64,000 bases of DNA from Lampris incognitus (GCF_029633865.1 NC_079219.1:52723121-52787120); one strand, 5' to 3'. Counted from the first letter of the stretch, positions 24,101 to 34,509 are shown. Program-made: numbers and translations. Notes: generated from the sequence alone by a model not told the origin.

Positions 24101-27100
24101 CGGATGTGGGTATGTGGCCTGGTCTCTGCTCTAGCGCCTCCTATGGTCAGTCAGGGCGCCTGTTCGGGGGACTGGGGGGAATAGCATGATCCTCCCATGC
24201 GCTACGTCCCCCTAGCGAAACTCCTCTCTGTCAGGTGAAAAGAAGCGGCTGGCGACTCCACATGTATTGGAGGAGGCATGTGGTAGGTTGCAGCCCTCCC
24301 CGGATCGGCAAGGGGGGGGTGGAGCAGTGACCGGGACAGCTCAGAGAGCAGGGTGATTGGCCAGGTACAATTGGGGAGAAGGGGGGGGGGGGGAGTACTT
24401 GGTATCAGCTAATACTTAAAGATTGTTACTTGGTATCGGCAATGAAAAGTGATATTGGTGCTTCCCTAGTCTGTGATGTAGTGGATGCCCCACCTCCCAA
24501 AAGACTTTGCTTGCAGTTGCAAGCAGATGTCAGATTACATGCTGAGTGTTTCCTAAATTTCTGTTGGAATTCATTTGTCTTGCTAATTTTGATTTGGTTT
24601 ACTTAAATCCAGACTGTCACTTGAATCAATCCCTGGTTGACACATTATGACATTCATTCGTATTTTTAGTAACTCTGGACTTCTTTTTGTGCAGGCATAC
24701 CACGGCCACCACCATGCCATGGAGGTCCTGGTGCAGTCCCTGCTCGACCTGGACGTGAGAAACAGCCAGGGGCGCACACCGCTGGACCTGGCTGCCTTTA
24801 AGGGACACGTGGAATGTGTGGATGTTCTCATCAACCAGGGAGCCTCCATCCTGGTCAAAGACTTCACCTTGAAGCGGACCCCCATCCACGCTGCAGGTAC
24901 ATAGACATGGACCTCCTGTCTGACTCTTAATTAATACTTGCCAAACATTTTGTGGTCAACTTTGCTAAATTTAGTATTAGATTTAGTATCTTGATGCATG
25001 CTCAATAATCCGGGTAAGAAAATCACAGAACGTTGAATCAGTTCATGTGGACACAACGTTTACTGAAAGAAATGTTTCATCACTCGTCTCATGTCCTCCT
25101 CAGTCTCAGCTGAATGCAGGTATCCCCACCATTATAAACAGTACAGTGACATAACCGAAAAGAACGGGTGGGTTTCATATGCAAATTGTCACTCCCATAC
25201 TGTTGAGTCTTTAAAGCCCCTGAAAACTTGGTTTCAAATATTGAAAATATCTATAAGATGTTAGAATTATGTCATATGTGTGACCTGTGATGGCGTTGTG
25301 GCCTGTCCAGGGTGTCTCCCTGCCTGCCGCCCAATGACTGCTGGGATAGGCTCCAGCATCCCGCAACCCTACTAAGGATAAGCAGTTTGGATAATGGATG
25401 GATCGATACCTGTAGTGAGTTAAGACTGAAAAGGTCTCTTATGCCCCTTGTCCACTACATGGTACCGGCTTGGCTTGACTCGCCCTTTTTTCGTTTTCCA
25501 TTACTGGAAAGTACCGGCATTTTGGTAGCTGTTACCACTTTTCTGGTACCACCTTTGTCGAGGTTCAAAAAAAACCGGAGCGGGTACCAAAATCAATGCA
25601 GACCTCTGATTGGTCAGAGAAACGCGTCACTGCGTCATTTTGCTTCACTGCATCATCAATGCGCACATGGGATATCACCCGGCATTTTTAAATACCGAAG
25701 CGGAGTTGTCTTAAAAGTACATTTTCAAATTGAAAAAAATGGAGAGCCAAAAATCCACGCTGTGGTCTGTCGAGGAGGTACAGTAATGGAAAACGACACA
25801 GAGTCGAGTCGAGTTGAGCCGGTACCATGTAGTGGAAAGGGGGCATCAGATGAGTGATGAAAGATTTCTCTCAATACACGTTGTGTCCAGATGAACTGAT
25901 TCAACTTTCTGTGACATTAGATTTAGTATTTTATTAGCATTAGGATACACAATCAGTCCACAAAATAAGAGCTAATATGTACATAGAAATCCAAATTTTT
26001 GTTACACACAGAATATCAAATTCTTATACTTAAACATTTTTTGATCTTTCCAAGTATCAGAGTGAGCAGTATATGAAGCAGTGAAGTCAAATTCATGGAA
26101 TAACTTTTCAAAAAAAAAAAAGTGTTTTGATTCTGATTCACTCATTTTCAGCCACTAACGGACATTCAGAATGTTTACGTTTACTGATCGGAAATGCTGA
26201 CCTCCAAAGTGCGGTGGACATTCAAGACGGCAATGGGCAGTAAGTCAGTTGGTTGTGAGAACAGTTTTTACTTACAGTCATGATTGATGCTCGTCTCAGA
26301 CGTGTGGTTATCTGTCGCTTCTCAGAACCCCTCTGATGCTGTCGGTGCTGAGCGGACACACGGACTGTGTCTACTTTCTGCTCAACAAGGGAGCCAATGT
26401 AGAAGCCAAAGACAAGTGGGGCAGAACAGCACTCCATAGAGGAGTAAGGAGGCCATCTTGGAATTCTCAGATATTGTTTCGTTTCGTTTTTGTTCCACCT
26501 CAAAGAAACTCATTCTACATCAATTGCTATCTAGCAGCTGGAATAATCTTCCCATCCCTTGTTCATCTAGTACTTTTTTTTTTCTTGTTTATCTGTTGCC
26601 TTTGATTCTTATCCTTTTCATTGTATAGTACTTTGAACAAACTTTTTTATGTTCTACCTAAAGGGACCAGCTTGAAGTTCAATCATGGATAAAGGCATAC
26701 AAATAAGTAAAAATGTTCTCTCTTAGGTTTAACTCCAAGACTTATATCAGGTAAAGGAGTCAGTGTACATATGATCTCAAACTACTGGGGGAAGAAGATT
26801 AATTGTTCAGGGCATGATCTGTCCTTTGTAATGACACTTCACCCCCTACTCTTAATCTGTCCGTAGGCGGTTACTGGTCATGAGGAATGTGTGGAGGCCT
26901 TGCTGCAGCACAGCGCCAACTTCCTGGTCCGAGACTGTAAGGGACGTACCCCGATTCACCTGGCAGTGGCGTGCGGACACATCGGCGTGCTGGGGGGCCT
27001 GCTGCATGCCGCCCAGTCAGTGGAAACGCTTTCTAACCTCACAGACAACCAAGGCTATACCCCTCTGCACTGGGCCTGCTACAACGGTACATACACATTC

Positions 27101-30100
27101 AGGGATGAGGAATGTCCAAAAACAGGGCGATACCATAACAAGTTGTAAGACACCAAATCATAAGAGTAAAGACAAATATGGCCGCAGTACTCTGAGGAAG
27201 CTATTTAGAAAAATATCGAAACCTGACTGGTTAATGCTCCCTGTCCTGTAGGTCACGATACCTGTGTGGAGGTCCTGCTGGAACAGGAGGTTTTCCACAA
27301 AACTGAGGGTAACTCCTTCAGCCCCCTTCACTGTGCTGTGTAAGGTTCCTAAATGCCTTTTTATTTTTTCAGCAACTAGTAATAACGTGTGGATAACACC
27401 ACCTGGAGCAGATTTTTCCTCATTAAGCTAACAGTTATCACTCCTCTCTAGGATCCATGATAATGAAGGTGCTGCTGAAATGCTAATAGACACTTTGGGC
27501 TCAGCCATTGTCAACACAACCGATGCTAAAAACCGGTAAGCACACTGATTACCAAAAAAAGTCCTGCAGTATGCACAATATTAACTGTGTTTTGCAACAT
27601 GATGTCCTTTAGTGGTTGTGGGCCACTAGTGTATTAAATGAAAAGATAAGTCGGACTGGAGGGTTTGTGCCAATTATCAGGGCATCAAACTGCTCAGCCC
27701 CCCTGGAAAAGTCTACTCTAGGGTGCTGGAAAGGAGGTTCCGACCGATTGTCGAACCTCAGATCCAGGAGGAACAATGCGAATTCCGTCCTGGCCGTGGA
27801 ACAACAGACCAACTCTTTACCCTTGTGGAAGTGCTGAGGGAGGCATGGGAGTTTGACCAGCCAGCCTACATGTGTTTTGTGGACTTGGAGAAAGCTTACG
27901 ACTGTGTACCCCGGGGCACACTGGGGGGGGTACTGCGGGAGTATGGAGTACCGGGAGAGTTGCTACAAGCCATCTGGTCCTTGTTTAACCAAAGTGAGAG
28001 CTGTGTCCGCATTCTCGGCACAAAGTCAAACACGTTTTTGGTGAGTGTCGGACTCCACCAAGGTTGTCCCTTGTCTCCGATTCTGTTTGTGATATTCATG
28101 GACAGGATCTCAAGGCACAGCCAAGGTGAGGAGTGTGTCAGTTTTGGGAACCTCAGAATTGCATCTGCTCTTCGCAGATGATGTGGTTTTGTTGGCTTCA
28201 TCAGAACACAACCTCCATCACACACTGGGGCGGTTTGCAGCTGAGTGTAAAATGGCCAGGATGAGAGTCAGCATCTCCAAGTCTGAGGCCATGGTTCTCT
28301 ACTGGAAATGGTGGATTGCTCCCTCCGGGTTGGGGATGAGTTGTTGCCTCAAGTGAAGGAGTTCAAGTATTTCAGGGTCTTGTTCATGATTGATGGTAGG
28401 ATGGAGTGGGAGATTGACGGGCAGATTGGTGCAGCGTCAGCAGTAATGCGGATGTTGTACCAGACCGTTGTGGTGAAGAGGGAGCTGAGCCAGAAGGCAA
28501 AGCTCTCAATTTGCCAGTCAATCTTCGTTCCAACCCTCACCTATGGTCATGAGCTTTGGGTAGTGACTGAAAGGGTGAGATCGCGGATACAAGTGGCTGA
28601 AATGAGTTTCCTCTGTTGGGTGTCTGGGCTCAGCCTTAGAGATAGGGTGAGGAGCTCAGACATCCGGAGGGAGCTCAGAGTAGGTTGCTGCTCCTTCATG
28701 TTGAAAGGAGCCAGTTGAGGTGGTTCGGGCCTCTGATTAGGATGCCTCCGGGGCGCCTTCCTTTTGAGGTTTTCCGGGCATGTCCAATTGGGAGGAGACC
28801 CCGGGGTAGACCCAGAACTCATTAGAGGGACTACATGTCCAGTCTGGCCTGGTAATGCATTGGGATCCCCCAGGAGGAGCTAGAGGGTGTTGCTGGGGAG
28901 AGGGACGTCGGGAGTGCCCTACTTAGCTTGCTGCCAACCGTGACCCCACCCCGGAGAAGTGGCTGATGATGAGATGAGATAATATTCTGAATTTGGTTAA
29001 ATTCTGAATCAGTGGAGTTCAGCTGAATGTACTACTAAGTCAGCACTCCTGTTTCAAGTGAGTGGATGGGTTACATTCATCTTATCCCAGCCTCGCAAAA
29101 GAGATCATGCACCATTTAAAAAGGAGAGTTTGTTTAATTATGGCATTTTCTCCAGGACCCCCCTGCATGCGGCAGCTTTCACCGACCACGTGGAGTGTCT
29201 GCAGCTGTTGCTGGGCCACAACGCTCAGGTCAACTGTGTGGACATCACAGGGAAGACCCCACTCATGATGGCTGCTGAGAATGGCCAGACCAATGCAGTT
29301 GGTATGCCTGCAAACTGAAAGTCAAACATGGGACATAACATAACTACTGATACCACACAGAATATAGTCTTGAACTTTTCTCTGTCTCTTCTCACTCTCT
29401 CTGTAACCACTCAGAGCTATTGGTGAGCAGCGCAAAAGCAGATCTTACCCTGCAGGACTCGGTCAAGAACACTGCACTTCATCTTGCCTGCAGTAAGGTG
29501 TGTATCACCACATGATATGAGGCTGTTTGTCTCTTCCCTCAGCTTCAAATACCTTTTCTGAGGTAGCTGATGCCATCTACAGTGTCTAAACATGTGTTTG
29601 GCAGTTTTGAAATTCTTCTAATCTAATCTGTTGGCTTTATTTTCAACAGGGACATGAAACCAGTGCCTTGTTGATATTGGAGAAGATTACGGACAGGAAC
29701 CTCATCAACGCCACTAACGCAGCCTTACAGACGTATGTATAAGCCTTATCTGCTGCTTACTCTGTGCGGCGGAGTGGAGGAGTAAAGTCGGTGGTTCACT
29801 TTTAGAGATTTGGATTTTCCCTAGAGACAGCTAATTGAAGATGTATTTCCATTTATGTGCTTACTGTCTCTGCTAAAGTCCCCTTGAGCAAACAGTACAG
29901 GGGTCCCACACGGCAGGCAACCCTGCACTCTAACTTCTTTTAAAGGGGTGTTTTGGTGTGACTGTGTGTGTTCGTGGGTTTTTGGTACGTACCATTTAGA
30001 AGCTTCACAAAAAAGGACAAATTTCCGTTGATTTTGTCGTTGGTGATAAATTGTGTAAATCGGTTGTCAAAAGAGGATCTCCTCCTCAGTTTCAGTGTTA

Positions 30101-30747
30101 TGGGTCTGTTGTTGGCCCTCATGTGTTTTGTTCGGTTTTGTTTTTCCCTGAAGGCCTCTGCATGTTGCTGCGAGAAATGGTCTGACTGTGGTGGTGCAAG
30201 AGCTGCTCGCAAAGGGGGCCAGTGTACTTGCAGTTGATGAAAACGGTGAGATGTTACTCTTTTTATTAATTTCCCATCGTGGTGTTCAGTCATGTGAACC
30301 CATGAAGTTGCCATGAGGACATGATGGGTATTTTTCTGTGCAGGAGACACAAAACAACAACATCTTACAGATAAGCAAATAGAAAAAACCTCTATATAAT
30401 TGGTCTCTACTATACATTATCATTGTGCGTACGTCTTCATTAAAACACTCTTGGCTGTTCCAGGTTACACACCTGCCTTGGCCTGCGCACCCAACAAAGA
30501 TGTGGCGGACTGCCTGGCCCTCATCCTGGCCACCATGATGCCTGTGTCCCCCTGCACCCCGGCGCCCACCATCCCTTTCAGTGCCATTAACCACTACACC
30601 GCCAGCCCCTCCAAGAGCGTCACCTTCGACAGCCTGCCGGCGCTGCGAGGTGAGCACAGCTCCTACTGCAGCTTCAACAACATTGGCCACCACGACGGCT
30701 TCTACAAGGATGAGGAGCTCAATGATTCAGACTCAGAGACCTACTGA
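3128..30747 (+). CDS. ankrd28: ANKRD28: ankyrin-repeat regulatory subunit of protein phosphatase 6 (5' partial)
   Basis: Coding exons: 3128-3211, 3726-3804, 4709-4779, 4916-5116, 6142-6229, 7243-7385, 15265-15477, 17371-17449, 17578-17692, 20604-20686, 21431-21494, 21647-21715, 21824-21964, 22415-22526, 22657-22683, 22835-22909, 24695-24896, 26152-26239, 26326-26443, 26867-27086, 27252-27339, 27452-27535, 29156-29301, 29415-29497, 29650-29732, 30154-30245, 30464-30747. All introns are GT-AG and the phases join into one frame of 1043 residues plus stop. This matches human ANKRD28 (1053 aa) minus its first ~9 residues. The protein is a solenoid of about 26 ankyrin repeats (recurrent TPLHxAA motifs) with the acidic tail [10 protein letters not shown]. 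In the family it is a scaffold subunit of protein phosphatase 6, placing the phosphatase on substrates. The first exon is presumably upstream. The largest intron (7386-15264) holds a decayed hAT gene and a LINE. The paralogues ANKRD44 and ANKRD52 are less likely, given the close match of the ISPLHLAAYHGHH region and the C-terminus to ANKRD28. Confidence 0.97.
3874..4222 (+). repeat. Dispersed repeat with hairpin and (GAT)n tail
   Basis: This intronic segment ends in GATGATGATGATGATGATT, typical of the 3' tails of RTE-type LINEs and their SINEs. Just inside the end is a perfect 15-bp stem (4120-4134 / 4141-4155, CAAGTCTCTTCCACC) with loop ATAAAC. The family is not identified. Confidence 0.5.
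4815..4841. repeat. (CA)n microsatellite
   Basis: Thirteen uninterrupted CA units lie just downstream of the exon 4709-4779 donor. A C10 homopolymer follows at 4891-4901, close to the next acceptor. Confidence 0.95.
5321..5742. mobile_element. Probable hAT-type MITE
   Basis: Ends read CAAGGCTCC and GGAGCCCTG, near-perfect terminal inverted repeats of the CAGGGCTCC type seen in hAT elements. The motif CCATG flanks both ends (5316-5320, 5743-5747), but a full 8-bp duplication is not preserved. Inside is a small inverted repeat (ACATTCGTGC 5631-5640 / 5654-5663). No transposase is visible. Confidence 0.5.
6358..6774 (+). mobile_element. tRNA-derived SINE family A, copy 1
   Basis: The head CATCTGGGTGGCGTTGCGGT, followed by a decayed B-box (GGTTCAAATCC), resembles a tRNA. 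The body shares CCTACAGACACAATTGGCTG, CGCTGCACTAGCGCCTC, TCAGGTGAAAAGAAGCGGCT and GACTCCACATGTAT with the other copies. The tail is GGGGAGAGAAAAAAGG. Confidence 0.85.
7680..7805 (-). repeat. Terminal-repeat fragment shared with 25.0-25.9 kb
   Basis: GGGGATACCTGCAGTCAGT ... GAGTGATGAAG ... CAACTTTCTGTGACA is the reverse complement of the left arm of the foldback-like element at 25010-25180. The family is uncertain; terminal repeats of this style occur in Penelope-like and foldback elements of fish. Confidence 0.4.
7887..7929. repeat. 16-bp perfect inverted repeat, partly duplicated
   Basis: CAGCTCTACCTAATAA (7887-7902) pairs with 7914-7929. The right arm and its A/T spacer are then repeated in tandem (AAAATGTTTTATTATTAGGT) with one change in the arm. 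Confidence 0.7.
11374..12372 (-). mobile_element. 5'-truncated non-LTR retrotransposon (Rex1/CR1/L2-like) inside the hAT relic
   Basis: On the minus strand the reading contains [10 protein letters not shown] (the F/YADDTQLY reverse-transcriptase box with D changed to N), [16 protein letters not shown], and [12 protein letters not shown] continuation (the [11 protein letters not shown] and SLHHLQLVQNA regions). Frameshifts follow. The 3' end is an (ATT)n tail adjoining 11374. The insertion splits the hAT reading between [11 protein letters not shown] and the KEEDD segment. Confidence 0.75.
12690..12965 (+). repeat. Pyrimidine-rich (CTCCTC)-type low-complexity tract
   Basis: CTCCTC/GCTGCTG modules code for a Pro/Leu-rich tail in one frame and Leu/His-rich or acidic strings in the others. 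It is contiguous with the end of the hAT relic and lacks splice or start signals of its own, so it is treated as part of that relic. Confidence 0.7.
13857..14138 (+). mobile_element. SINE family B, truncated copy
   Basis: Shares GTGTGGGGTTTGCATGTTCT, TCCGGTTTCCTCCCACCAT, TTAATACTCCTGCCTGTGCC and AACTGGAGTTGGTCCCC with the copies at 38.0 and 45.5 kb. The tail is CAAAATAAAGTGA. The tRNA-like head is missing. Confidence 0.8.
14568..14870 (-). mobile_element. RTE-like LINE 3' fragment, copy 1
   Basis: The minus strand encodes [20 protein letters not shown], the C-terminal end of an RTE-type endonuclease/reverse transcriptase ORF. On this strand it begins TACTACTACTCTCGGCTGCT, i.e. the (AGT)n 3' tail. 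Same family as 46770-47038 and 60030-61455. Confidence 0.8.
15517..15951 (-). mobile_element. SINE family A, copy 2, with 11-bp target duplication
   Basis: Full-length minus-strand copy with B-box GGTTCGAATCA (reverse complement of TGATTCGAACC). Flanks carry the perfect direct repeat CTCAGTTTTCT at 15506-15516 and 15952-15962. It sits 40 bp after the donor of exon 15265-15477. Confidence 0.9.
16415..16484. repeat. Nested inverted repeat (hairpin)
   Basis: Arms 16415-16435 and 16464-16484 pair over 21 bp with one mismatch. Between them is an 18-bp perfect palindrome AAAATGGAGCTCCATTTT (16438-16455). Possibly the ends of a very short MITE. Confidence 0.7.
16780..17190 (+). mobile_element. LINE 3' end fragment
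   Basis: The plus strand reads [20 protein letters not shown] followed by [13 protein letters not shown], the C-terminus typical of a fish LINE ORF2. A 3' UTR follows, ending ACATAATAAAGTTGAACTT. A related fragment lies reversed at 40862-41200. Confidence 0.7.
18160..20060 (-). mobile_element. Non-LTR retrotransposon remnant (Rex1/CR1/L2-like)
   Basis: The minus strand encodes [44 protein letters not shown] (a reverse-transcriptase catalytic block), then after a deletion [23 protein letters not shown] and the C-terminal [14 protein letters not shown]. The YADD box segment is missing between ~19560 and 19640. A 3' UTR follows to ~18160. The region 18701-18900 within it has no independent gene. 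Confidence 0.8.
22657..22683 (+). other. ankrd28: 27-nt microexon of ankrd28
   Basis: This nine-codon exon (IASETPLDV) is flanked by TTTTACAG at 5' and GTCAGT at 3'. It sits between introns of 130 and 151 bp. Both neighbouring introns are phase 0, so skipping would remove nine residues of an ankyrin repeat without a frameshift. The residues match the human protein exactly, except that human continues LM where the next exon begins. Confidence 0.9.
22977..24472. mobile_element. Nested hAT-like elements with a SINE inside
   Basis: Outer ends are CTGGGATGCACCAATA and TATTGGTGCTTCCCTAG, imperfect terminal inverted repeats. Inside, GTAGTGTTGCACGG (~23000) and CGTGACAACACTAC (~23888) bound a second element with degenerate, non-intact coding pieces. 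A family A SINE occupies 23967-24393. Target duplications of the outer and inner elements are not cleanly preserved. Confidence 0.5.
23967..24393 (+). mobile_element. SINE family A, copy 3
   Basis: Head GGGGCGTCCGGGTAGTGTAG, B-box GGTTCGAATCC, shared body, and G-rich tail. It inserted into the hAT-like element around it. Confidence 0.9.
25287..25405 (+). mobile_element. SINE family B tail fragment
   Basis: GGCCTGTCCAGGGTGTCTCC ... TGGGATAGGCTCCAGC ... GGATAATGGATGGAT: the 3' part and (GGAT)n tail of the family found at 36.5-37.3 kb. Confidence 0.8.
25442..25845. mobile_element. PIF/Harbinger-like MITE
   Basis: Terminal inverted repeats of about 30 bp: TGCCCCTTGTCCACTACATG at the left and the reverse complement of TGCCCCCTTTCCACTACATG at the right, both running on to GGTACCGGCT. 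Flanking triplets are TTA and TCA. At 25739 a short open stretch reads [15 protein letters not shown], like the start of a Harbinger Myb-like protein. Confidence 0.75.
27644..28985 (+). mobile_element. Rex3/RTE-like LINE fragment
   Basis: The plus strand encodes [36 protein letters not shown] (catalytic block), [20 protein letters not shown], then after a frameshift [16 protein letters not shown] (FADD box at ~28170-28210), and further [16 protein letters not shown]. Frameshifts near 28175 and 28290 and a stop at 28717 make it inactive. The 3' end TGATGATGAGATGAGAT fits the GATG-rich tail of Rex3. Intronic in ankrd28. Confidence 0.8.
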
Positions 30748-32230
30748 GGGGGGTGTGGGGGGGACAGCCCTACGGGAGACAGAAGGAGAGATCGAAAGTG
30801 AGTGAGAGTGCGATAAATACAGTCGACACACGCACACACACATTGTGTCTTAAACCACCGCTGCCAGTTTGGGGAGGGCTGAGAAGAGCTGAGCCCACAC
30901 AGGAGCCAACCACCCAGAGGAGAAAGAGAGAGAGAGAGAGGTGCAGCAGGCTGGCCCACGCTCATCCCGACCTCATCCAGCACCAGGTGTCCTTTCAGCA
31001 GATACTGAACTCTTCAGCTAGCTGCTGCTTAAACCAGCCCCGACAGGCTCTTCAGTGCTAGAGACTCCACGTGTTGGGTGGTTAGTTGTTTTGTTTTGTT
31101 TTGTTTTTTTAATGGCAATAACAAGTCAAAAAGAGAAGTAGTAGCAATTCACTGAGAGCATAACGGACAGGGACCAAAAAGATGTGAAAGCGTTTTAAGC
31201 CAGTTTTACATGTGTAAACGGGACTGAGAATTCAATCGGTTTAAAATAAAGCAAAAGCAGCTGAGTTTGATCGTTCTACGTTTCATCAGGATTTCGAGGA
31301 GGCTGTTTTCCACACACTACGATAGTCAGAAGGCACTTATATTTGAAGTTTATAATTCACAAAGGGGGGGGGTCATTTATTTTTAAGATCTAACTTTTTA
31401 ATAAGCCCATATTCATGTCTTAAACTCTTTGCCCTCCCAAAAAAAAAAAACCCTACAAATCATCATATATGATGAATTGAAAAAAAAAGAAAAGAATCAG
31501 AATGTGCAAAAGGTTGTCTTTAAGTTAATCAGCTGTACTTTTGTGTATTGGATTTTTAATTGTGGTCTAGTCGTTCATGAATAAATTATTTGTTCCACTT
31601 TCGGATCCATTTATGTCATCATTTGGTGCCTTCATCTGTTACTGAGGGGAGATCGGTGTGACGGGGCAGCTGTAAAAGTAAAGGATGCACACTCTTGGTA
31701 AGTTCTGCATTTGTGAGAAGCACTGACAATATTGAGGCATATTAGACTCAGCTTGCTTTGTGAGGACAAACACTGTAAGCCTATGGTAAGGACAGCATTT
31801 GATTTTTCTTCTATCTTGGAAAAAAAATATATATTTTTGCTCTTGTATTAATCATTGTACATTGATAGGTTTTGCTTGCTTTAACCAACAACAACAAAAA
31901 AATGAAAGAAAAAGAAACCACTCAATCCTACGATTGCCTATTCAAAACCCTGTTTGTCTGTTTTAAAAGATCATTTTAACTGGAAAAATGGACAATACGT
32001 TTGCTAGCTTCATCAGAAAAGAGATTTTCTTTTTTTTGTTTGTTTCCTTGCTTTTCCTTTAAGAGGGGGTGAAACTAGCATGTACATATGAAAATTGTGA
32101 CTGTGAATTCAATGCTCTTAAGAATTATGAATTCTTTCAGTACCGGAGATTGCTGTATATTTTATGAGTAATAAAATGAGTTATGTTATTTAATAAGCCA
32201 TGTGTCTTTTTTATGGGATCTTCCGTTTAA
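30748..32230 (+). other. ankrd28: ANKRD28 3' UTR with several poly(A) signals
   Basis: The sequence after the stop is A/T-rich and free of recognisable mobile elements, unlike the surrounding introns. AATAAA hexamers occur at 31245-31250, 31580-31585 and 32170-32175. The last is followed within 40 nt by a GT/T-rich stretch (CATGTGTCTTTTTT), which makes ~32.2 kb the best guess for the distal cleavage site. Length and tandem signals suggest alternative polyadenylation, which is an inference. Confidence 0.6.
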
Positions 32231-32794
32231 TTGCCTGATCAATTTAACATTGTTAAAGAGTTGACGTTGATAAATCGTTAATCGATTGCGAGGTTTTTCT
32301 GCCGTGTGGGTCTAATGTAAGTTGTGAGGTCGCCGAGCGGTCTTGAAACAACCCTGCCGGGCCTCTTCTGGCTTTCACGCCGCAAGTGTGTTGAGGGAGC
32401 TTCACACTGTAATTCTGAAATACAATGATGATACTTTTACCTTTTCTCTTGTCATTTCTATCCGTATAGCGGGTGATCGTGGAAGCAGCAGCGCGGTTCT
32501 TCCCTTTGGTAAATCTATTTATTTATTTTTCCACCGCTTATCTTCTGCTGAGAGAACAACCTCGGTGTGGTTAGAGAGCCTTTACAGGGGAGTTCCCAGT
32601 GATGAAGTGTAGCCTGCAGATCCACCATCTACTAAAGACCTCTTGTTTTGTCTGAAGTTGTGCTTTATGTATAAGTGTTGTAATATTGCAGTGGCTGCTA
32701 CACAATCAGCGCTCTGCGAAAACCCTTTAAGATAAAAGGAAAAACTGATTCAAGCAACAGGCGTGACAACTAATGTGACTCCAGCAGCACAGCT

Positions 32795-33035
32795 CAGCGT
32801 TTCCCAACCCAGTCCTCAAGGACCCCCTATCCTGCAGATCTTCACTGTAGCCCTGCATAGGTAGCCCTGTCTGTTCTTAACCAATCATCTCACAGCACTT
32901 CATTATGCAAGGTGTGCAACAGCTGACAGAATTCATTGCTGATTGGTTGAATAAACTACAAACAGGTACCTATTCAGGGTTGCAAAGAAAGTCTGCAGGA
33001 TAGGGGCTCCTTGAGGACTGGGTTGGGAAACACTG
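32795..33035. mobile_element. hAT MITE, copy 1
   Basis: Terminal inverted repeats CAGCGTTTCCCAACCCAGTC and GACTGGGTTGGGAAACACTG extend to TCCTCAAGGA / TCCTTGAGGA. The same element as 46171-46414. The flanking 8-mers (GCACAGCT / GCACTGGC) match at only 5 of 8, so this copy is older. Confidence 0.85.
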
Positions 33036-33660
33036 GCACTGGCAACTACTATTGTAGTTGTTGGTGGAGTGTGGTTAATATGGAGGCTTGGTTAATATAC
33101 TTGTGATAGGGCCGGCTTGTGCTCATCGTTAACACGAGAGTAGTAGTGAGGCTGCAGAGATTTCTCTCTGCATGAAAATTTTTCACATTACTGCGCTGCA
33201 AAGGTTAGTCTGAAAAGAAAAGCACTTTCCCCGAGCAATCCTGTAACCTTTATCCGTCCTCGGTCCTTAAAGCTGCAGGCTGCAGATCCTCGTAGAGCTC
33301 CATTAGAAACGGAAGCGCTGCCAGTGATTTAGTGTCAGTGCCCTCCCCCACGGTTCAAACCCCAGTTTTAGCCGCTGATGTGTCATCCGTTGGCAGAGAT
33401 CCTCTATATGCTTCTATGTTCTGTCATAGATGCTTATTTGCAACCGGCACCTTTGCCTCTTCAGACTTGTCTCATTCTGACAAATTCTTCACCATTTGGC
33501 AGCCATGCTGAGGTTTGACACTGTGTCCTTTATCCTGTGCTATATGGAAGGTGTCCTGTATTAACCCGCAGTAACCATAAGAATGATCAGTCAGAGTAGA
33601 GAAGATGGAGAATCATTTGTCAGCATTTAAAACTTGAGGATTGTATCTTTAAATGTGACG

Positions 33661-33679
33661 TGTGTGTGTGTGTGTGTGT
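33661..33679. repeat. (TG)n microsatellite
   Basis: Nine to ten TG units in intergenic DNA just before a SINE. Confidence 0.9.
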
Positions 33680-33718
33680 AATGATACAGGATCGTTCCAT
33701 TAACATGAAAGAAAAGGT

Positions 33719-34019
33719 CTTTTTTTTTTCAATTTCACCCCAATCCTGGTCACTGCCCCCCCCCATCTCTCCCCGTCTCCCTTCCTCTCTCTCTCTCCCT
33801 CTCCCTCCGCCGATCCGGGGGGCACCCCGACCCACCGACCGACCAGAGGAGGCACTAGGGCAGCGACCAGGACAAATGCCCACATCCAGCTTCTCACCCA
33901 CACGGTCACTTGTGTCTGTAGAGACGCCCGACCAAGCCGGAGGTAACACGGGGATTCGAACCGACGATCCCCGTGTTGGTAGGCAACGGAATGGACCGCT
34001 ACGCTACCCGGGCGCCCAG
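33719..34019 (-). mobile_element. SINE family A, copy 4, internally deleted
   Basis: The minus-strand head and middle are present (GGGGATTCGAACCGACGATC, GGGCGCCCAG), but the central GTGAAAAGAAGC block is replaced by a CTCTCTCC-rich stretch. The flanks AGAAAAGGT (33710-33718 and 34020-34028) are a 9-bp target duplication. Confidence 0.85.
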
Positions 34020-34344
34020 AGAAAAGGTATTTTTTAAGGTTTCCTTCCCCCGTCACTGCAAAACATACTTAAGCTACTGTACATGTGGGTCATGATCTTT
34101 GACCTGCTTTAAGGCTCCTTCGACCCACTGCACCGGTCTAGTCACCGAGACCAGACGAAACGCATCTCGTCTGGATGGTAGCTGTGACAAGAGAAGATGG
34201 GGGTTTCAAGGACCCACATGCGGTCGGAAAGTTTGTAGGTCGAAAACGTGGAGATGTACGATCGATCAGGGTAACTAGAGGTGAGAATGGTTCCCACTGA
34301 CTGTGTCTCAACGCGTCAGAGAGACACAGAGCCCTTAAGACTGG

Positions 34345-34505
34345 TGTCTGTGAATGTTCTCATTCATCCAGGTCGTGGTTATCCAAAGGAGTTGAATCAA
34401 GTGCAACTGGACTTGCTATATATCCGTGAAGACGTTTCGCCTCCCACCCAAGAGGCCTCCTCAGTTCGTGCCTCTCTGACTAGACGAAGCTAGTGGCTGA
34501 TGTAT
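34345..34505 (+). repeat. Dispersed fish repeat (GTGAAGACGTTTCGCC type)
   Basis: ATTCATCCAGGTCGTGGTTA, CCGTGAAGACGTTTCGCCTC and AAGAGGCCTCCTCAGTTCGT resemble a terminal segment of a common fish retroelement, perhaps Penelope-like. The family is not certain. Confidence 0.4.
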
Positions 34506-34509
34506 TTAA

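Larger units (their letters stand above)
25015..25925. mobile_element. Foldback-like element with inner insertions
   Basis: The left end (25018-25100: TTGAATCAGTTCATGTGGAC ... TTTCATCACTCGTCT) is the inverted complement of the right end (25848-25918: AGATGAGTGATGAAAG ... ATGAACTGATTCAACTTTCT). Within it are a truncated SINE-B tail (25287-25405) and a Harbinger MITE (25442-25845). A third arm copy is at 7680-7805. Possibly Penelope-like terminal repeats; not certain. Confidence 0.5.

Noticed and set aside
27723-28181. 152-aa open frame as a host gene
   Set aside because: Reverse-transcriptase motifs ([16 protein letters not shown]) and GATG-rich tail mark a Rex3/RTE-like LINE.
30581-31061. 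Open frames overlapping the ANKRD28 stop and 3' UTR
   Set aside because: Alternate-frame shadows of the last exon and its UTR.
33099-33650. Possible gene between MITE and SINE
   Set aside because: No open frame of note and no recognisable motif.
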